DNA of 64,000 bases. It comes from Ceratobasidium sp. AG-K (lineage: Eukaryota; Basidiomycota; Agaricomycetes; Cantharellales; Ceratobasidiaceae). This document shows, one piece after another, positions 24,291 to 36,714 of this stretch. The translations under genes were made by a program, and so were the position numbers. Under the pieces are notes generated by a model that saw only the letters and a program-made list of their open reading frames with translations, was not told the origin of the DNA and did not search any database. Every line of letters begins with the position of its first letter. Position 1 is the stretch's first letter. Where the stretch lies: contig JAWNGF010000013.1 of assembly GCA_037039685.1 (NCBI GenBank), positions 393,001 to 457,000 on the forward strand, in the 5' to 3' direction.

Positions 24291-26662
24291 CTAGACCCAG
24301 CCCACCTTGTAGTGCACGTACTGTACTTCATCCGCTCTCCCCACCCCCGCGCTCCGCGCATACGTTTCTGTGGCAACAATTGCGAGTACTTCCGTCCCAC
24401 TTGCGCCCGGATAGCCACGTACATCCTCAGCTCGGGGGAAGGCCATGTCTACGCTACTTGCTTCATCTGCATGCGTGGGACGGAGCGGCATGATGAGGTG
24501 AAAGAATGCCGGTGGAGTGGATGATGAGTAGGAGGGTTTCCGGAGTAAACGTTCAACAACACCCCGGACGAGGTTAACGTGGGAAAGCTCGTAGACTATG
24601 TCGGCACCGAAGATTGTATCGAATGGACGGTCAAAGGGAGCTAGGGAAAGCAGGCATAAGCGGGTAACTCTGGTTGGTAATAATTTGTATTACTTGACAT
24701 GGTTGTCAATTTGTCCCGCCCTTGCGTCTCTTCAAAAGCCGGTATTTGAGAGATAAGGTTACGATCGATCAGACTAGACTGAAACGAAGAAAAAAGTGTT
24801 TCAATACACAGGCTCGCTAAGCATATGGACAAAAACACACCTCGATGAGGTTCTCGCTCTTCTCCGGAGCTAGTTCTCCGTTCGAACCGAGCGCTTTGTT
24901 CGCAGTTGAGCCAGATTCTCCTTCGAGTCTAGTCGAGGTCAAACCGGCGCTCGTCATCAAATCAGAGCAGATAGTCGGCGCAGGGCAGAGCTCAACCAAC
25001 TCATTCGTCGCTTTGTCCTTGACATCAGAATCCGAATTCAAAAAGATGCGGGCCGATCCATTCAGTTGTGGCGCTTGGACCGCGTGCGTACCGTCGGCAT
25101 CCAAATTATCCAGGAACGCCAATTTGTTTGACAGATCAAGGCACCTAGGCAGGTGCTGGTCCCCAGATGGTTCCGAGCAGTGTGTGTCATCTGGGAGGGG
25201 AATCAGACACTGCCGGCGGGCTCCGTCCGCACAAAGGAGTACCCCAGGCTCAGGCGTTATTTTTGCTGCTTGGTCCTGGGGAACAGGAACAGGAACGGAC
25301 GAGGAGGAAGGTACTGCCGGGTCCAAGCATGGGCTCTGAACGATGGGAGGCGAAAATGCAGGCGCATAGTTTGTGGGCTCGGGATTAACGGTCGAGCGTG
25401 GGCGAGCGCTTATCACTTCTGGATTCCTAATTTGCTCGTTCAGAATCTTGATGTGCTCGCTCGGGCCCTTGACGCCCACTTCTTCACCTGGCTCGGTTCC
25501 TGGCATATCGAATTCTTCTCCTCGGGCAATGAGCCGCGAAAAGACTGCTCGAGCCAAGTTAGGAGGCGGGGACCGGACCGTACGAGGCGTCTGTGGTGTA
25601 CGAGGTGTTCCAGGCGTTGATAGGGTGGAAGAAGAGACAAGTGATGGGGCAGAGCTTAAAGTTAGGGGCGTTGGATCTAACCGAGTACGTTGTTAGAAAA
25701 TTCAGTATTAAAAGGATAACGTTGACGCACCAATAGCTATCGGTGTGCCAATAGCGGGCGTTACAGCTGTGCTAGGCGCCCTTGAGAGATTTGTTGTAGG
25801 TTTCCCAGTGAGGTAAAGGGACCAATCGAGCGCCTCGACTTGAATTGGAGGTTCGGTGGTTTGGAAGTTGGCCTGGACATTAGCGCGGAGATTATCCAAC
25901 ACAGCCGGGTGGTAATCCGTCGCTACAATCGTGCACTGGTCCTGCTTGGCAAGCTTCCCAAATAAAAGCGAAAGAAGGCCTGTTCCTGCTCCCAATTCGA
26001 GTATCCTTGTTTTTTGGGCGCCGCAGGCTAAGGTGGGGATTCCAAAAGAGGGTGGGTCGCGAGCGATGCGTTCTGCAAGAATACACGCCGAGCCCCATGT
26101 TTGGAGACCGACGGCTGTATGATCGCCTGTAGAGATTGATTCGTCTCGAAGCGTAATTGCGACTTCCTCATCACCTGATGTGGGGAATTTGAATTCTCGA
26201 GAAATGGCTCCCGACGCAGAGGTTCCTGCGCACGCTCCAAGGAGAGCAGCGGCTCGGTCAAAGGCTGTTGCGCGGGCTTGGTAGGTGTCATGTGCAAACG
26301 AGGTCTGGAATCGACCAACTGAGGAGGTCGAAGTAGAGGGAGAAGTCGGATCGTGGGTGTCTTCGGACCCGTGGGTATAAGATTCGACCCATTCTTCCCC
26401 GCGTGCGATGAACCCTGTGAGCCAACGGATAGTAAAAGAGCGTTCAAAGGTATCCGCCTGTAAACTGCCCAGCAAACTCAGTGATGGTCAAACGACTGAA
26501 CGTGATTTGGGCCTACGTTTCGAGATTTTCATCTATGGGAGCGGTGCCACGTACTTCAGGGAGATACAGGGTAACCAAGCGTGTAAGGATATCGTGTAGT
26601 TGGGGGGCCAAAAATTCATCCAGTCGCTTGATAGAGGGCAAAAAACTAGTCGGGGCGTCCAT
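24291..26662 (-). CDS. EFM2-like protein-lysine methyltransferase (Methyltransf_16 family)
   Basis: S-adenosylmethionine-dependent methyltransferase. Five exons (26662-26555, 26457-25731, 25676-24841, 24778-24694, 24640-24291) give 701 residues. The family signatures are clear: VGLQTWGSACILAERI before the Rossmann fold, motif I LELGAGTGLLSLLF, motif II IVATDYHPAVLDNL, then LDWS, FGADIVYE and a C-terminal strand ending VGWV. Yeast Efm2 has this layout and modifies translation elongation factors (eEF2, and eEF3 according to published annotation). Between LDWS (about residue 248) and FGADIVYE (about 592) lies an insertion of roughly 340 residues. It is low-complexity, rich in Ser, Thr and Pro, and holds a TPGTPRTPQTPRT repeat. 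This makes the protein far longer than the roughly 420-residue yeast protein. It is transcribed divergently from an eEF3-family gene. The 28-residue fourth exon is the least certain part. Confidence 0.82.
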
Positions 26663-27071
26663 TCTATGTCTATGAGCTCTATGGGAGGGGAGGTCTATGG
26701 TAGGGGAAGGATGAGTGGGCGCAATGCATTTTTCTGGTTTCAGCCACGCGCAATGGTGACTAAGCAAAGCTTATCGGGATTCTAATGGATGTGGCTGTGC
26801 GACGAACGTGCCAAGCTAAACGTGGGAAACGCTTGTCTATGTCAATTTATGTATCTGAGGACTGGGTCTAATGACTGGATGATTGACTGGATGATTTCAG
26901 GCTTGTAATTTTTTACCACACGGCTGGCGTCCACGGCCAGGAGATGCCGAATGTCCCGATTGAGCATAAATGAGCGCCTAGGATTGCAAATATATTTTCG
27001 TGGCACTGCTGACACATTGGCCAAAACTTATCTTCGTCTCCAATTGGATTATTTGGCCATCTACGACCACC
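26663..27071. promoter_or_regulatory. Shared divergent promoter region of methyltransferase and ELF1 genes
   Basis: Only 409 bp separate the two start codons on opposite strands, so both promoters must lie here or overlap the genes. A direct repeat of the form 'atgactggatgattgactggatgatt' is present at about 26869-26897. No clear TATA box was seen on either side. Confidence 0.55.
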
Positions 27072-30000
27072 ATGTCCAACTCGCTGATTGCTGCCCACTT
27101 GGAGGCTCTACGAGCGGCTCCTACGGCACCAGACGCTCAGACGGCAGCCGATAATCTCGCCAAGGAGGTCAAGCAGCAAGGACTTCAGACTTTGGTGTAC
27201 GTCCATACGACCAACCTTTGACTTTTGCTAACCCTACATCCTGATTTAGAGACGAAAAAGTGCTCTCAGAGCTACACACATTTGCGGCTAATAAGAAATC
27301 TGGATACGAACGCGAATCTGCTGCAGTTGGCATTCACTCTCTCGCAACTCACCTCAAAGTTGCCGCTGGCCCCATTCTCCTTCCATCACTCCCCGTTCTG
27401 CTCGATCTATATTCGGACAAAGGAGACGTAGTACGATTGGCCGCTCAAGCCGCTGTACGCGCGTTACTTGGACTTTTCCCACCTGAAGCAACACGTGCAG
27501 TTTTGCGAGAGCTTTTGGCGGTCGTGGGTGGCGAAGGGGGTGGTAAATGGAAGACCAAGGCCGGCGCACTGGACGCTATTCGACGATGGGTCGAGGAAAA
27601 AAGCAAAAAAGCCGAGAGGGCAGAATATATTGCCGCTGAGCTGGGTGACATTCTCCCAACTGTAGAGAATGCGATGCATGATACCAAGTCCGAGGTTTGT
27701 ACTGGATAAATACCGTTTTATCATGCTGAAATGCCTCTTACAGGTTTCAAGCGCTGCCGTGAAATGCGCTACCGCGCTCTGCGGAACTGTACCCAACCCC
27801 GACTTGACTAAACATATCCCAGCACTCGTGCAGGCGATGCAGTCTCCCACCAACGTGCCGGCTACCATCAAGGTGCGATTTCATCTCACGTTCCACTAAT
27901 CCGCGTAATTCTTACATGATATCAAGGCAATGAGCAACACCACTTTTGTGGCAGAGGTTACTGCGCCAAGTTTGGCGGTCCTTGTACCCATGTTGTCACG
28001 CGCATTGAACGATCGGCAAGTCTGCTTCGCATGATCCCCTGCCCCCTGATTTTAAATGACATCCATGACAGCTCCCCTGAGACCCTCCGCCGCGCGTCGA
28101 TAGTAACAACCAACATTGTCAAGCTTGTGCGCGATCCTGCTGTCGCGGCGCAATACCTAGGCCCATTAAGTGACGCCGTGCACCGGGTGGCAAGCGGGGC
28201 CGCTTTCCCTGAAGTCCGCGCTTTCGCAAAGGAAGCCGCAGCCGTTTTGAAAGCTGCTGGTGGAGATGTTGGAGTCGAGGCTGGAGTCGAAAATGGGGCC
28301 AAGCCTGCAGTAAAGGAGTCTGACGGGCTGGACGACGATGTGTTGGCTACGATTGTGTCCAAAATGCCCTCGGGATGGATCGTGAGACCCAAGTTCGAGC
28401 TGCCTGGTTTGTTCTTCCTTGTCTCTCTCGTTCGTATCGATTGATTGGGTTGCCTAGGCCAAAAAATCCAATTACATCCAACCCAACGAAAATCCCTTTT
28501 CTTTGCCGCCGAGCTTGGCGCAGAACTGGTACGCGCTGGACGTGTGCGGGCGTACGACGCGGAGAAGAGTGTGTGGGGACGGTGTGTAGGTAATTATTTG
28601 GCTGGATGGGTGAGGGCGGACGGAGCGGAAGGAGGGGAGAAGAGCAAGGAAGAAGGATGGGAGGTCGCCCAGGCTGTACGGGGACATTATTGGGACATTG
28701 AACGGGTGCGTATTACTTGGCATAGTCTCTTTTCGAATAGAGTACTAACGTTTTGTTGATTGGTCGACTCTCTACTTGAAACTCATTTTTGGGATCGTTG
28801 GTGCTCCTTGGTGGAACTTCAAACTACCGAACCCATGGGGCCATCTGAATATGTGGCCACACAACGATGTGCTCCTGACCCCGGATACGATGATGCTTGC
28901 ACTCTAACCTGTGATCCCATATCTGGAATCTGCGTTCCGGATGTACACAAAACTCGAAATGGGCTCCTTGGATACGCATACTCGGGCGCCATTTTTGCTT
29001 GGATGACCTCGGCGTATTTGGATTGGTTTCCGATGGTTTGGATTTGCTGCCTCTCACGTTCCGCTTGATTTGCTGCCGCCCGCCTACCCGAATTGATCTG
29101 TGATTCGCATACGATTCAGGCCAAGAACAACCAACCACTTACGGATGATACCGAGGAGCTTTTATGTGATAGTGCGTATAGTTATTGATATGTTCTGCTT
29201 CGGGAACTAACCTCAAATTTATCCACCACCACCACCACCGTTAGCCCTATTCTCCCTCGCATACGGCGCACTTCTTTTGCTTTCGCATACGACACTTAGA
29301 CTTGTCAGGGGCCGGAGATACGGCATTTGTGCGGGTAATGGAAGCGGCAAGAGTACGCTTTTGCGAGCTCTGCGGGACAGCAAGGTAAGTCTCCTGCTTT
29401 TTTATGTTGGGGTTCGAAAAAGCGCCTGCATCTTGAGGCCGGAAGTGTGTTTAATGGGAAGGTTGGGGTCGGTGTGGGGGAAGCAATGTTGGTCCCATTG
29501 CTCGGTTTTGCGTCTGACTATCACATTTGCCCTATTTGGGCAAGTACTGCCCTCAACAACTTCAGCCCACTTAGCCTACGAACATCACGACCCCAGTCTA
29601 AAGGACAAGGATGAGTCTATTCTACGTATAGTTGCTAGGTGCCGGCAGACCCCATTTCCATGCTTGCAATCAGGCTGGGTGGTCTATTTCTTATAAAAAC
29701 TCTAAATCCCCGGCTTGGTAGTCATACCTTCCGCGGGTCTAGAACTCGCGACGAAGCTTTCGCCTCGTGGGTTGTATTGATCTATCGGACTTGCCAATCA
29801 GGCTGCCATGACCCGTTCCCTTTCCGTTTATTTGTAGGGTGATAACCCTGATCTTCATTGATTTATTGTGCATGCTTATTGGGCAGTTGTGGGCGTCGAT
29901 GCGCGGCGATCTGGGTGGCCGTCGGGCTACTCTCGGGGGAAGGTTCAATTGCACTAACCGCCTGGGCTTTCATTATCCTTGGCTTGGCGGAGTTATTGAT

Positions 30001-32845
30001 CGAGGTTATTGAATCGTCATTGCTTAGGTCGAAAATTTTCCGCCCCAATCAGAAGTTAGGGCGGTGATGGTGGAGCACGCGCTTCAGGGAGAAGATGCGA
30101 GTCTGTCAATTCTAGAATTTATTGCGGGTGGTGAGTGGTTATTCGCATGAAGGGGACGGACGGGTGCGAGGATTTGCTAAACCAATTCCGTGCTCCGTGT
30201 TTTATTCGGCTACAGATTCCCAATTGGCTAATGTACCTCGGGATGCGATCGCTGAGCAACTACGTGAAGTCGGGTTTGATGACGAGCGCCAGACACACAC
30301 TGTTGGTAGCTTGTCTGGTGGTTGGAAGATGAAGCTTGAGCTGGCGCGAGCGATGCTGTACAAAGCAGACTTGTTGATGCTGGATGAGCCTACGAACCAT
30401 GTGAGTCCACCACGTGTTTGGATATGTTTGCGTGCCTCGTGCCCTGGGTGCGACGTTCTTGGTATGGTTGGAGGGGCAGCTTGGTTTGGAGGGGGTATGA
30501 GGACGCGTGAAAGACGCGGGCTCTGTGACCGGCTGCCCGAGGGAGCAGAACATGGTGGCGACCAGGCGACTGAAATTTGGTGCACGCAACCGATTTCTGC
30601 TGGTCACTATTTACATAAAATCACGAATGGGTTGTATCTCTGCCTGTAGGCGGTCCGCATGGACTCTGGCATGCCCGGCTCTTTGACTGATGCTGGACAG
30701 ACGCCTTTTCCAGGGTCGTCGCTCAAATTTTGAGAGATATATGCGTTCTTGTACTGACTTTAATCTTATTCAGTTGGATCGGGCGTCCGTCAAATGGCTA
30801 GAAGATTATCTAATTGCGCATGACCGAGTGACTGTCCTTATTGTCAGTCACGACTCAGGGTATGTAAAAATCTGGTACCGTTCACCAGCGCGCTAATACT
30901 ACTGTAGATTCCTTGACAATGTCACGACCGATATTATCCATTACGAGTCCAAGAAGGTGAGAGCATTGATACGGCTTGGACGAGTAGGTGGCTAACTCGA
31001 CACGTCAAATTAGTTGGTCTATTATCCTGGAAACTTGTCCAAGTTTGTCGAAAAGGTCCCCGAGGCCAAGTCATATTACACCCTCGCCGCCACTTCCGTC
31101 AAGTTCACTTTCCCCCCGCCAGGCTCATTGATGGGCGTCCGCAGTAACACCCGTGCGATCATGAAACTCGTTAATTGTACATTCACCTACCCAGGCCGGC
31201 AGACACCGAGCCTGGAAAACGTTAGCTGTGCATTGTCGCTTTCAAGGTATGTGGTTTCCCAGACGAGGTTAAGGAGCTTGGCTAATACTAAAATTATAGT
31301 CGAGTCGGTATTATCGGACCTAATGGCGCCGGCAAGTCAACACTAATCAAGTTGCTGACGGTACGAATGTTTTAATGAATAGAATTTTGGTTCTAAGCTC
31401 AAATTCTCGTCAGGGCGAGACTTCACCGCAACAAGGGACTGTCTACAAGCATCCTGCGTTGCGTGTGGGATACGTATCGCAACATGCGACGCACCACATT
31501 GAGAGGCATCTTGAAAAGACCGCGGTCCAGTACATGTGCGTCGTGCTGCCTCGCCTGATAAACGCGTACTCATCACCTTGATTGATTATTAGTCAGTGGC
31601 GTTTCCAAGACGGGCATGATCGTGCGTTCATCGCTTTACCGGCTACACAACTCAGTTCATGCTAACTTTATTCAGGCGAAATACTTGAAAAGAGTACGCG
31701 GGTTCTAACTGCGGAAGAGTTGGAACTACTAGAGAAGGACTTTATTGGACGGAATGGAGAGAAACGAAAGCTTGAAGTCAGTTCGTGGGCACAAGTCTTG
31801 AAAGTATACTTAATTCCTCTTTCCAGATGATCATGGGCCGCCAGAAGTTGAAGAAGTCGTTTCAATATGAAGTCAAATGGCGCAACTTAGATCATAAGTT
31901 CAATACCTGGATCCCGCGCGAAGAGCTGCTTGAGAAAGGCTTTACCAAGCTTGTCCAGCAATTCGACGACCTGGAGGCCTCGCGCGAAGGTGCTGGGTCT
32001 CGTGATACTGCTGCCCATCTTGTGAGGAAACACCTTGAGGATGTAGGCCTTGATGGAGATATTGCGCAATATAACGAGATGAGCGGCCTGAGTGGCGGGC
32101 AAAAGGTCAAGGTGGTAATCGCATCTGCGCTTTGGAATAACCCACAGGTAAGTTTGTAGCGAATAGTCGTCCGCCAACTATTAACTGAGCTCTTGTTAAG
32201 GTTATGGTCCTCGACGGTAAGTCTTGAATTTTCACAAACAAAGTCGTTGCACCTCAACGTCGGTACATGTAGAGCCTACAAACTTTTTGGACCGGGAAGC
32301 TTTGGGTATGTCAAGCAGTAGTGGTATCACGTGAGGCCAATTTATACTAATCCATTATATGCTATAATAGGTGGTCTTGCTGTCGCTATTCGGGATTGGG
32401 GAGGGGCAGTGGCAATTATATCCCACAATGAAGAGTTTGTTGGTGCATTATGTATGTGAACCCGAGGTCGTTTTACTTGCTCGAACCGCGTCTGACCTTT
32501 GACACTCTAGGCCCTGAAATATGGAATATCTCGGCTGGACGAATGACCCATCAGGGAAAGACAGCAGTTGTGGAGGACGCCTTTGCTGACGGAAAGTTCA
32601 AATCAACTCCGAAAGGATCGCCTGCCGGTTCCGCTCGTGCAAGCAAGGCACCAACTCCGGCGGCGTCTGTGGCTGCTACACCAGCTGGTAGCGGCAACGA
32701 GGGGGCAGCAGCGACACCACCGAAGGTCAAGAAGAAGAAGCTGACGAGAAACCAGCAGAAGGCTCAAGAAGAAAGGAGGCGCATACGTAAACTGAATTGG
32801 TTGACCTTTGGGGGGCCCAAACCTGAAGACACCGACAGCGACTGA
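27072..32845 (+). CDS. ELF1: ELF1/New1-type ABC-F protein (eEF3 family)
   Basis: Cytosolic ATPase of the eEF3 family. ELF1/New1 members act on ribosomes in termination/recycling and have been linked to mRNA export. I resolve 22 exons totalling 1105 residues in one frame. HEAT repeats fill residues 1 to about 470. ABC1 has Walker A GNGSGKST (about 500), signature LSGGWKMKL and Walker [11 protein letters not shown], followed by [12 protein letters not shown]2 has GPNGAGKST (about 745), a chromodomain-like insert ([20 protein letters not shown]), LSGGQKVKV and VLDEPTNFLD. The basic tail ends in PKPEDTDSD. That tail, rather than the eEF3 lysine block, points to ELF1/New1. Introns of 414, 643 and 373 nt (28706-29119, 29385-30027, 30401-30773) contrast with the usual 50-60 nt. 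One intron (28016-28071) uses a GC donor. Exon 32201-32216 is only 16 nt. All nucleotide-binding motifs look intact. Confidence 0.93.
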
Positions 32846-33019
32846 TTGGATTGACGTTGGCTAGTTGGGAGAGGTTTTTATTTATAACTAGATTTTCATC
32901 TTATGTCGTAACATAGAAACCAGATACATTCATAGAACTTGATTTTCAGCTCGGGGTTAGATCCGGCAACTATCCCTGCTAGTCCGGGCCACGCCGCAAC
33001 TGATATTGATGCAAACGTC

Positions 33020-34307
33020 TTACTCGTTGTCAAAATCTTGAGAGTATTCCATGTATGAATCTTGGGACTGGTATGCTCCCGGTGGGGCCGATGGATCCGA
33101 TATCTGACTCTGTCGTGACGCCTGACGACGATTTTGGAACCTATGCAAATGTGGGACTATCTGAGCTGGTTCACTTGTTAATCGCTCGGGCACTATAACT
33201 CACCAAATCTGCACCTGGCGTGGAGTCATGTTTATACGACGAGCGATTTCAGCTCGTTCCTCCGTCGAAGGGAACATAGTCCGGGCATAGGTATCGTTCA
33301 GAAGTTGAAGCTGGGCCGCATTCGCACGGCGACGTTTCGGCTTGGTTTCTGCCATTCCATCAGGACTATGGGAAACTCGCTCAGAAGGGTACTGGTCGCT
33401 CGATTGGTTGTGCATCACGGATTCTGTTCTTGGTAGACGAGAGGAGGGCACAACAAAATGTGATGTTTCTGTGATATGAGTTGCGCCTTCGGAGGGGCCC
33501 GACGAACCAGAACGATTGTGGCGATTGTGAGGATGGTCATAGCTTTCAGCTGAAGACCGAACGGAAGAGCTCCTACTAGGATGGTAGAGCACGGTAGAGG
33601 TATACGGACCAAAGGATTGAAGCGAAGGATGCCTCGACGAAGCCGACCGCCTCTGCCCCTCGTCGCCTCGCATAAGCGGCGAGTGAGCGCCACTAGTTGC
33701 TGTCAGGGGCGTGGCAGCTTGATGAGAGTAGTCTCGTGGCAAGCGAGGCGGAGGGTGGGTGGGGGCATATTCCCGTTCAGGCTGCCCCCGCCCCCGCTCC
33801 ACATCCCATCGGGTTAAGTGCTGTCGACTATTTGCCAACGGGTATGACACGGAACGCTGGGCGTCGTAGAATGTGGGTGTGTCTGTGATCGAAACACGCG
33901 TTAGTCGCATTTATGAGACCGGAAATTAAAAGGCGGTTTAATTTCCGACAACCTTGAGTATAATGGCTCTCAGGAGCAGGCCCAGAGCGATCTAGCCATT
34001 GTGCCTGGTCCGAATCCCCTACCCGTACCGCCGGGGCCAACGATTGTACCGTCGGGTCACCGCCTTGGTATGGGAGATTCGGATTGGATGAGCTATACGG
34101 AGTGTCCTGATTTCTTGAATGATCGCAGGCAGAGTTGTTTGGATCTATCGAGAATGATTGATGGGCTAGAATAGGGGCATGGCGGCCCGATACACCAACC
34201 TCGGGGCTGACTGGATCAACCGGGGTGGTATGAGGCTGATCCCAGCCGGAAGACTGTATGCTATATGAACGCCGATTCGACTGTTGACTCATTGGCACTT
34301 GATGCAC
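33020..34307 (-). CDS. Homeodomain transcription factor
   Basis: Probable nuclear DNA-binding regulator, possibly developmental. Three exons (34307-33953, 33882-33204, 33140-33020) give 384 residues. The homeodomain is near the C-terminus at about residues 298-357. It begins KPKRRRANAAQL, continues with MFPSTEERAEIARRI, and has recognition helix QVQIWFQNRRQ. An intron splits the Trp codon of WFQNRR, a position that confirms the exon join. The first 290 residues are Ser/Pro/His-rich and look disordered. After the homeodomain come about 25 residues ending in an acidic YSQDFDNE. It converges with ELF1, with only 174 bp between stop codons. No mating-type partner gene is visible nearby, so I do not assign it to a mating locus. 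Confidence 0.9.
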
Positions 34308-35784
34308 GTCGAAGGACCAGTAGACTTGAGCGGGTAACTCTACGATGATTATAAAGGTCGTTCAACCCAATCTCGTGGTATAACGGTAAAGGCAACCCCA
34401 AGAACTGCGGGCTGAATCAAGGTGTAAAGCCTCCGTACAAAACCAATCCAACTCCGGTGCCCTGGGCCTGGCTGTATCTGGGCCTATTGAAAAGGCTAAT
34501 AACGAGAGCCGGCTGCTCCCGACTGTAAACGTGCCGTTGTCTGTTGTCTTCAAGCTTCACTGCCACATTCGGTGACCAAGGCAATTGGCATGATCAGCGT
34601 GATCCTGCAGTGGCAAAAACGAACTAAGATTATTCCGTCAGAGCTATGTGGCGGAGCCGAAACAGACCATTGTTCTGAGCCCAGTACGCTTACAAGTGGT
34701 TCACCATATGTGAGCCCATTCAACAACATTGATTACGTCATACTCGGTCGCTCCATTGTCAGGATGCTGTATTCGTCGATGTGAGTACTACAGTGAGGGG
34801 ACGCTTTTTGCGCCGCATATCACCATGTAATAGTACTTGGAAGGAAAACGCCTATTAGAATGTTCACTGTTCAACATCCTCATGGTTCCAATAGCTCCCG
34901 AGTGCGCTCATTAGTAACTGCTGGCTTTCGCGGCAACCCTGGCGCCTATAGACTTACCAATAGCTTAATAGTATACCAGGCAGGCTGTCAAATGTTCCCG
35001 CAGTGAGCCTCGCCGATAAATTGTTCTAATGAGTAGAATGAGTAACGAATGAACGTGGCATTCTAGGTTGGATTACCAACCGCGGCGTCGATCAACAGAA
35101 CATGCCGCCACCTCGTGCGAGCTAAATCTATGAGGACGGCCATACACAAAGGACACGCGATCCCGTAACAACTATTCTAGATACAGCCGTATTCAACCTC
35201 CCGCTCTCAACCCAAAACCATGTTTATATTCCCTGCATACATTTGGTCGAAAACAACGAAGATCCGTTCCAGCATAGCACGCTACACTTCTATTGGTTGC
35301 AACTCGAGTCTTCGTAACTGGTTTTACTATCTCCTTCGGTAGGTTAGGGCACCCTACAACAGGAGAGATCGCCACGATGTGTATCGATGAGCCTATGTGC
35401 TCAAGTTTAATCCCTCCAAATACTCATATGATGGTTTATTACGTTTGTACAATCCATTATCGTTGATCTGAGTGCAATTAAATGTGAAGCGAGTTACATG
35501 GTGGTGGGCGTGGAGCAGAAAACCCGAGCATATACTCGACTTGTTCGATTCAGACATCAGCCTCAGTGCCATTCTCTCTTATCTCCGTATCTGCCGCATT
35601 ACTTAGCTAATCAAATGTAACCCGCTCGAGCTTTCACTCCGTCTTTCGTCACGTCCTCATCGCTGTACTACCTGCGGGCCCCCTTCCATCTCTCCTTCCT
35701 CTGCAAAAACCTCTGAGTGGTCTCATCCCCTCTTACCTTACCTTCAGCTTTGCCCATGTGTACATGTAGCCCGTTAAAATCGTA

Positions 35785-35792
35785 TTTAAGAA
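35785..35792. repeat. Left target-site duplication TTTAAGAA
   Basis: This 8-bp copy is identical to 36041-36048 and directly abuts the MITE terminus. Confidence 0.85.
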
Positions 35793-36040
35793 CAGTGTTG
35801 TCGATTGTGGGTCACTGACCCCAGCTTGATCCAGTTTTCGGGGTCCCGCCATTGCTCGTATCTCATTGCCTGACTAAGAAACAACTTGAACGGCGGTAAT
35901 CAATTGGTACCTGAGGAGGACTTTGGACTACGATGAGAAATTTCTGTATTAAAAACCCAGCTACGGGCGAGATACAGGTCAAGGTAGGACCCCGAAAACC
36001 AGGTCAAGCTGGGGTCAGTGACCCACAATTGACAACACTG
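35793..36040. mobile_element. Non-autonomous hAT-type MITE, 248 bp
   Basis: The two ends form an inverted repeat of about 55 bp, starting CAGTGTTGTC at the left and ending GACAACACTG at the right. Between the arms there are only a few mismatches over the core TTGTGGGTCACTGACCCC. The element is flanked on both sides by the identical 8-bp sequence TTTAAGAA (35785-35792 and 36041-36048). An 8-bp duplication with CAGTG-type ends is the hallmark of hAT transposons. There is no transposase, so it must have been moved in trans. The perfect duplication and well-preserved ends suggest a fairly recent insertion. Confidence 0.88.
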
Positions 36041-36048
36041 TTTAAGAA
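36041..36048. repeat. Right target-site duplication TTTAAGAA
   Basis: This is the second copy of the 8-bp duplication, immediately after the right inverted repeat of the MITE. Confidence 0.85.
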
Positions 36049-36714
36049 AGTCTAGGTCACGTGATTTCTGCGTCTTCTTAATTTTAGGCTTCAACTCTGG
36101 CGACCCGCGCGCGGAGGATGTCCCGTGGTCCCGCGGCACTCGGTAGTACCAGGTTCACAACGACTGATCGGGTTTGCGACGCGTGTCTGTTGTGTGCGTT
36201 TCCCTAAACCTTTTTCAAGGCCACACCACATATCCTTTGATTCCCAATTCGAGCTGTATCTGAAGGAGCGGCGGGCTGCGATACGAATAAGGATGACTTC
36301 CATCAGATCAGCAGGGACCCTGAGAGAAGGCCATCCGGGGTTGATGTCCGAAGTTATGTGGTATATGTGCAGACCAACATCAGGCATACGTGCCCCGGAA
36401 TTGCCTTTGGGTGGGGGGAAGGGGGGGCAGTATGTAGAGTAGTAGACCTGGCGTTATTTTTGTTGAAATTCGCAACAATACAATTTCTCAAAACGTCTAG
36501 GAATTGAAGCTGTCCAAGGCACCCAAGGTACAACACGTGAACCTTCTAAAAGCGGGTCAGATCCTGGACTCTTGCCACGCGACCGGCCTCCGAATGACCA
36601 GACAACCACAGGTCATGGCCGGATGCATATGCTCCGTTTGACTTGGCGCAGTCTACTTAAGGTGGTGAAGGTGTCGACTTCACCCACTGCTTGTCTATCT
36701 TTTCCATACCCTCG

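Larger units (their letters stand above)
34308..36714. other. Intergenic 2.4 kb containing a MITE
   Basis: Apart from the hAT-type MITE at 35793-36040 no gene is supported. Short frames at 35900-36387 overlap the element and its flank and are probably chance. Both flanking genes start here (homeodomain leftward, MFS rightward), so promoters are expected. Confidence 0.5.

Noticed and set aside
28760..29068. 102-codon frame inside an ELF1 intron as a nested gene
   Set aside because: There is no recognisable motif, and ELF1 splices around it perfectly, from IER to AKNNQP.
29690..29770. tRNA-like stretch (GCGGGTCTAGAACTCGCG) in the 643-nt ELF1 intron
   Set aside because: The T-arm loop does not match the B box, and no acceptor or D arm could be paired on either strand.
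27072..32845. Calling the ABC-F gene canonical eEF3 (YEF3)
   Set aside because: The C-terminal tail ([20 protein letters not shown], then PEDTDSD) and the ABC1 sequence fit ELF1/New1, not the lysine-block tail of eEF3.
35900..36387. Open frames overlapping the MITE and its flank
   Set aside because: They run across the element boundary and have no protein-like features.
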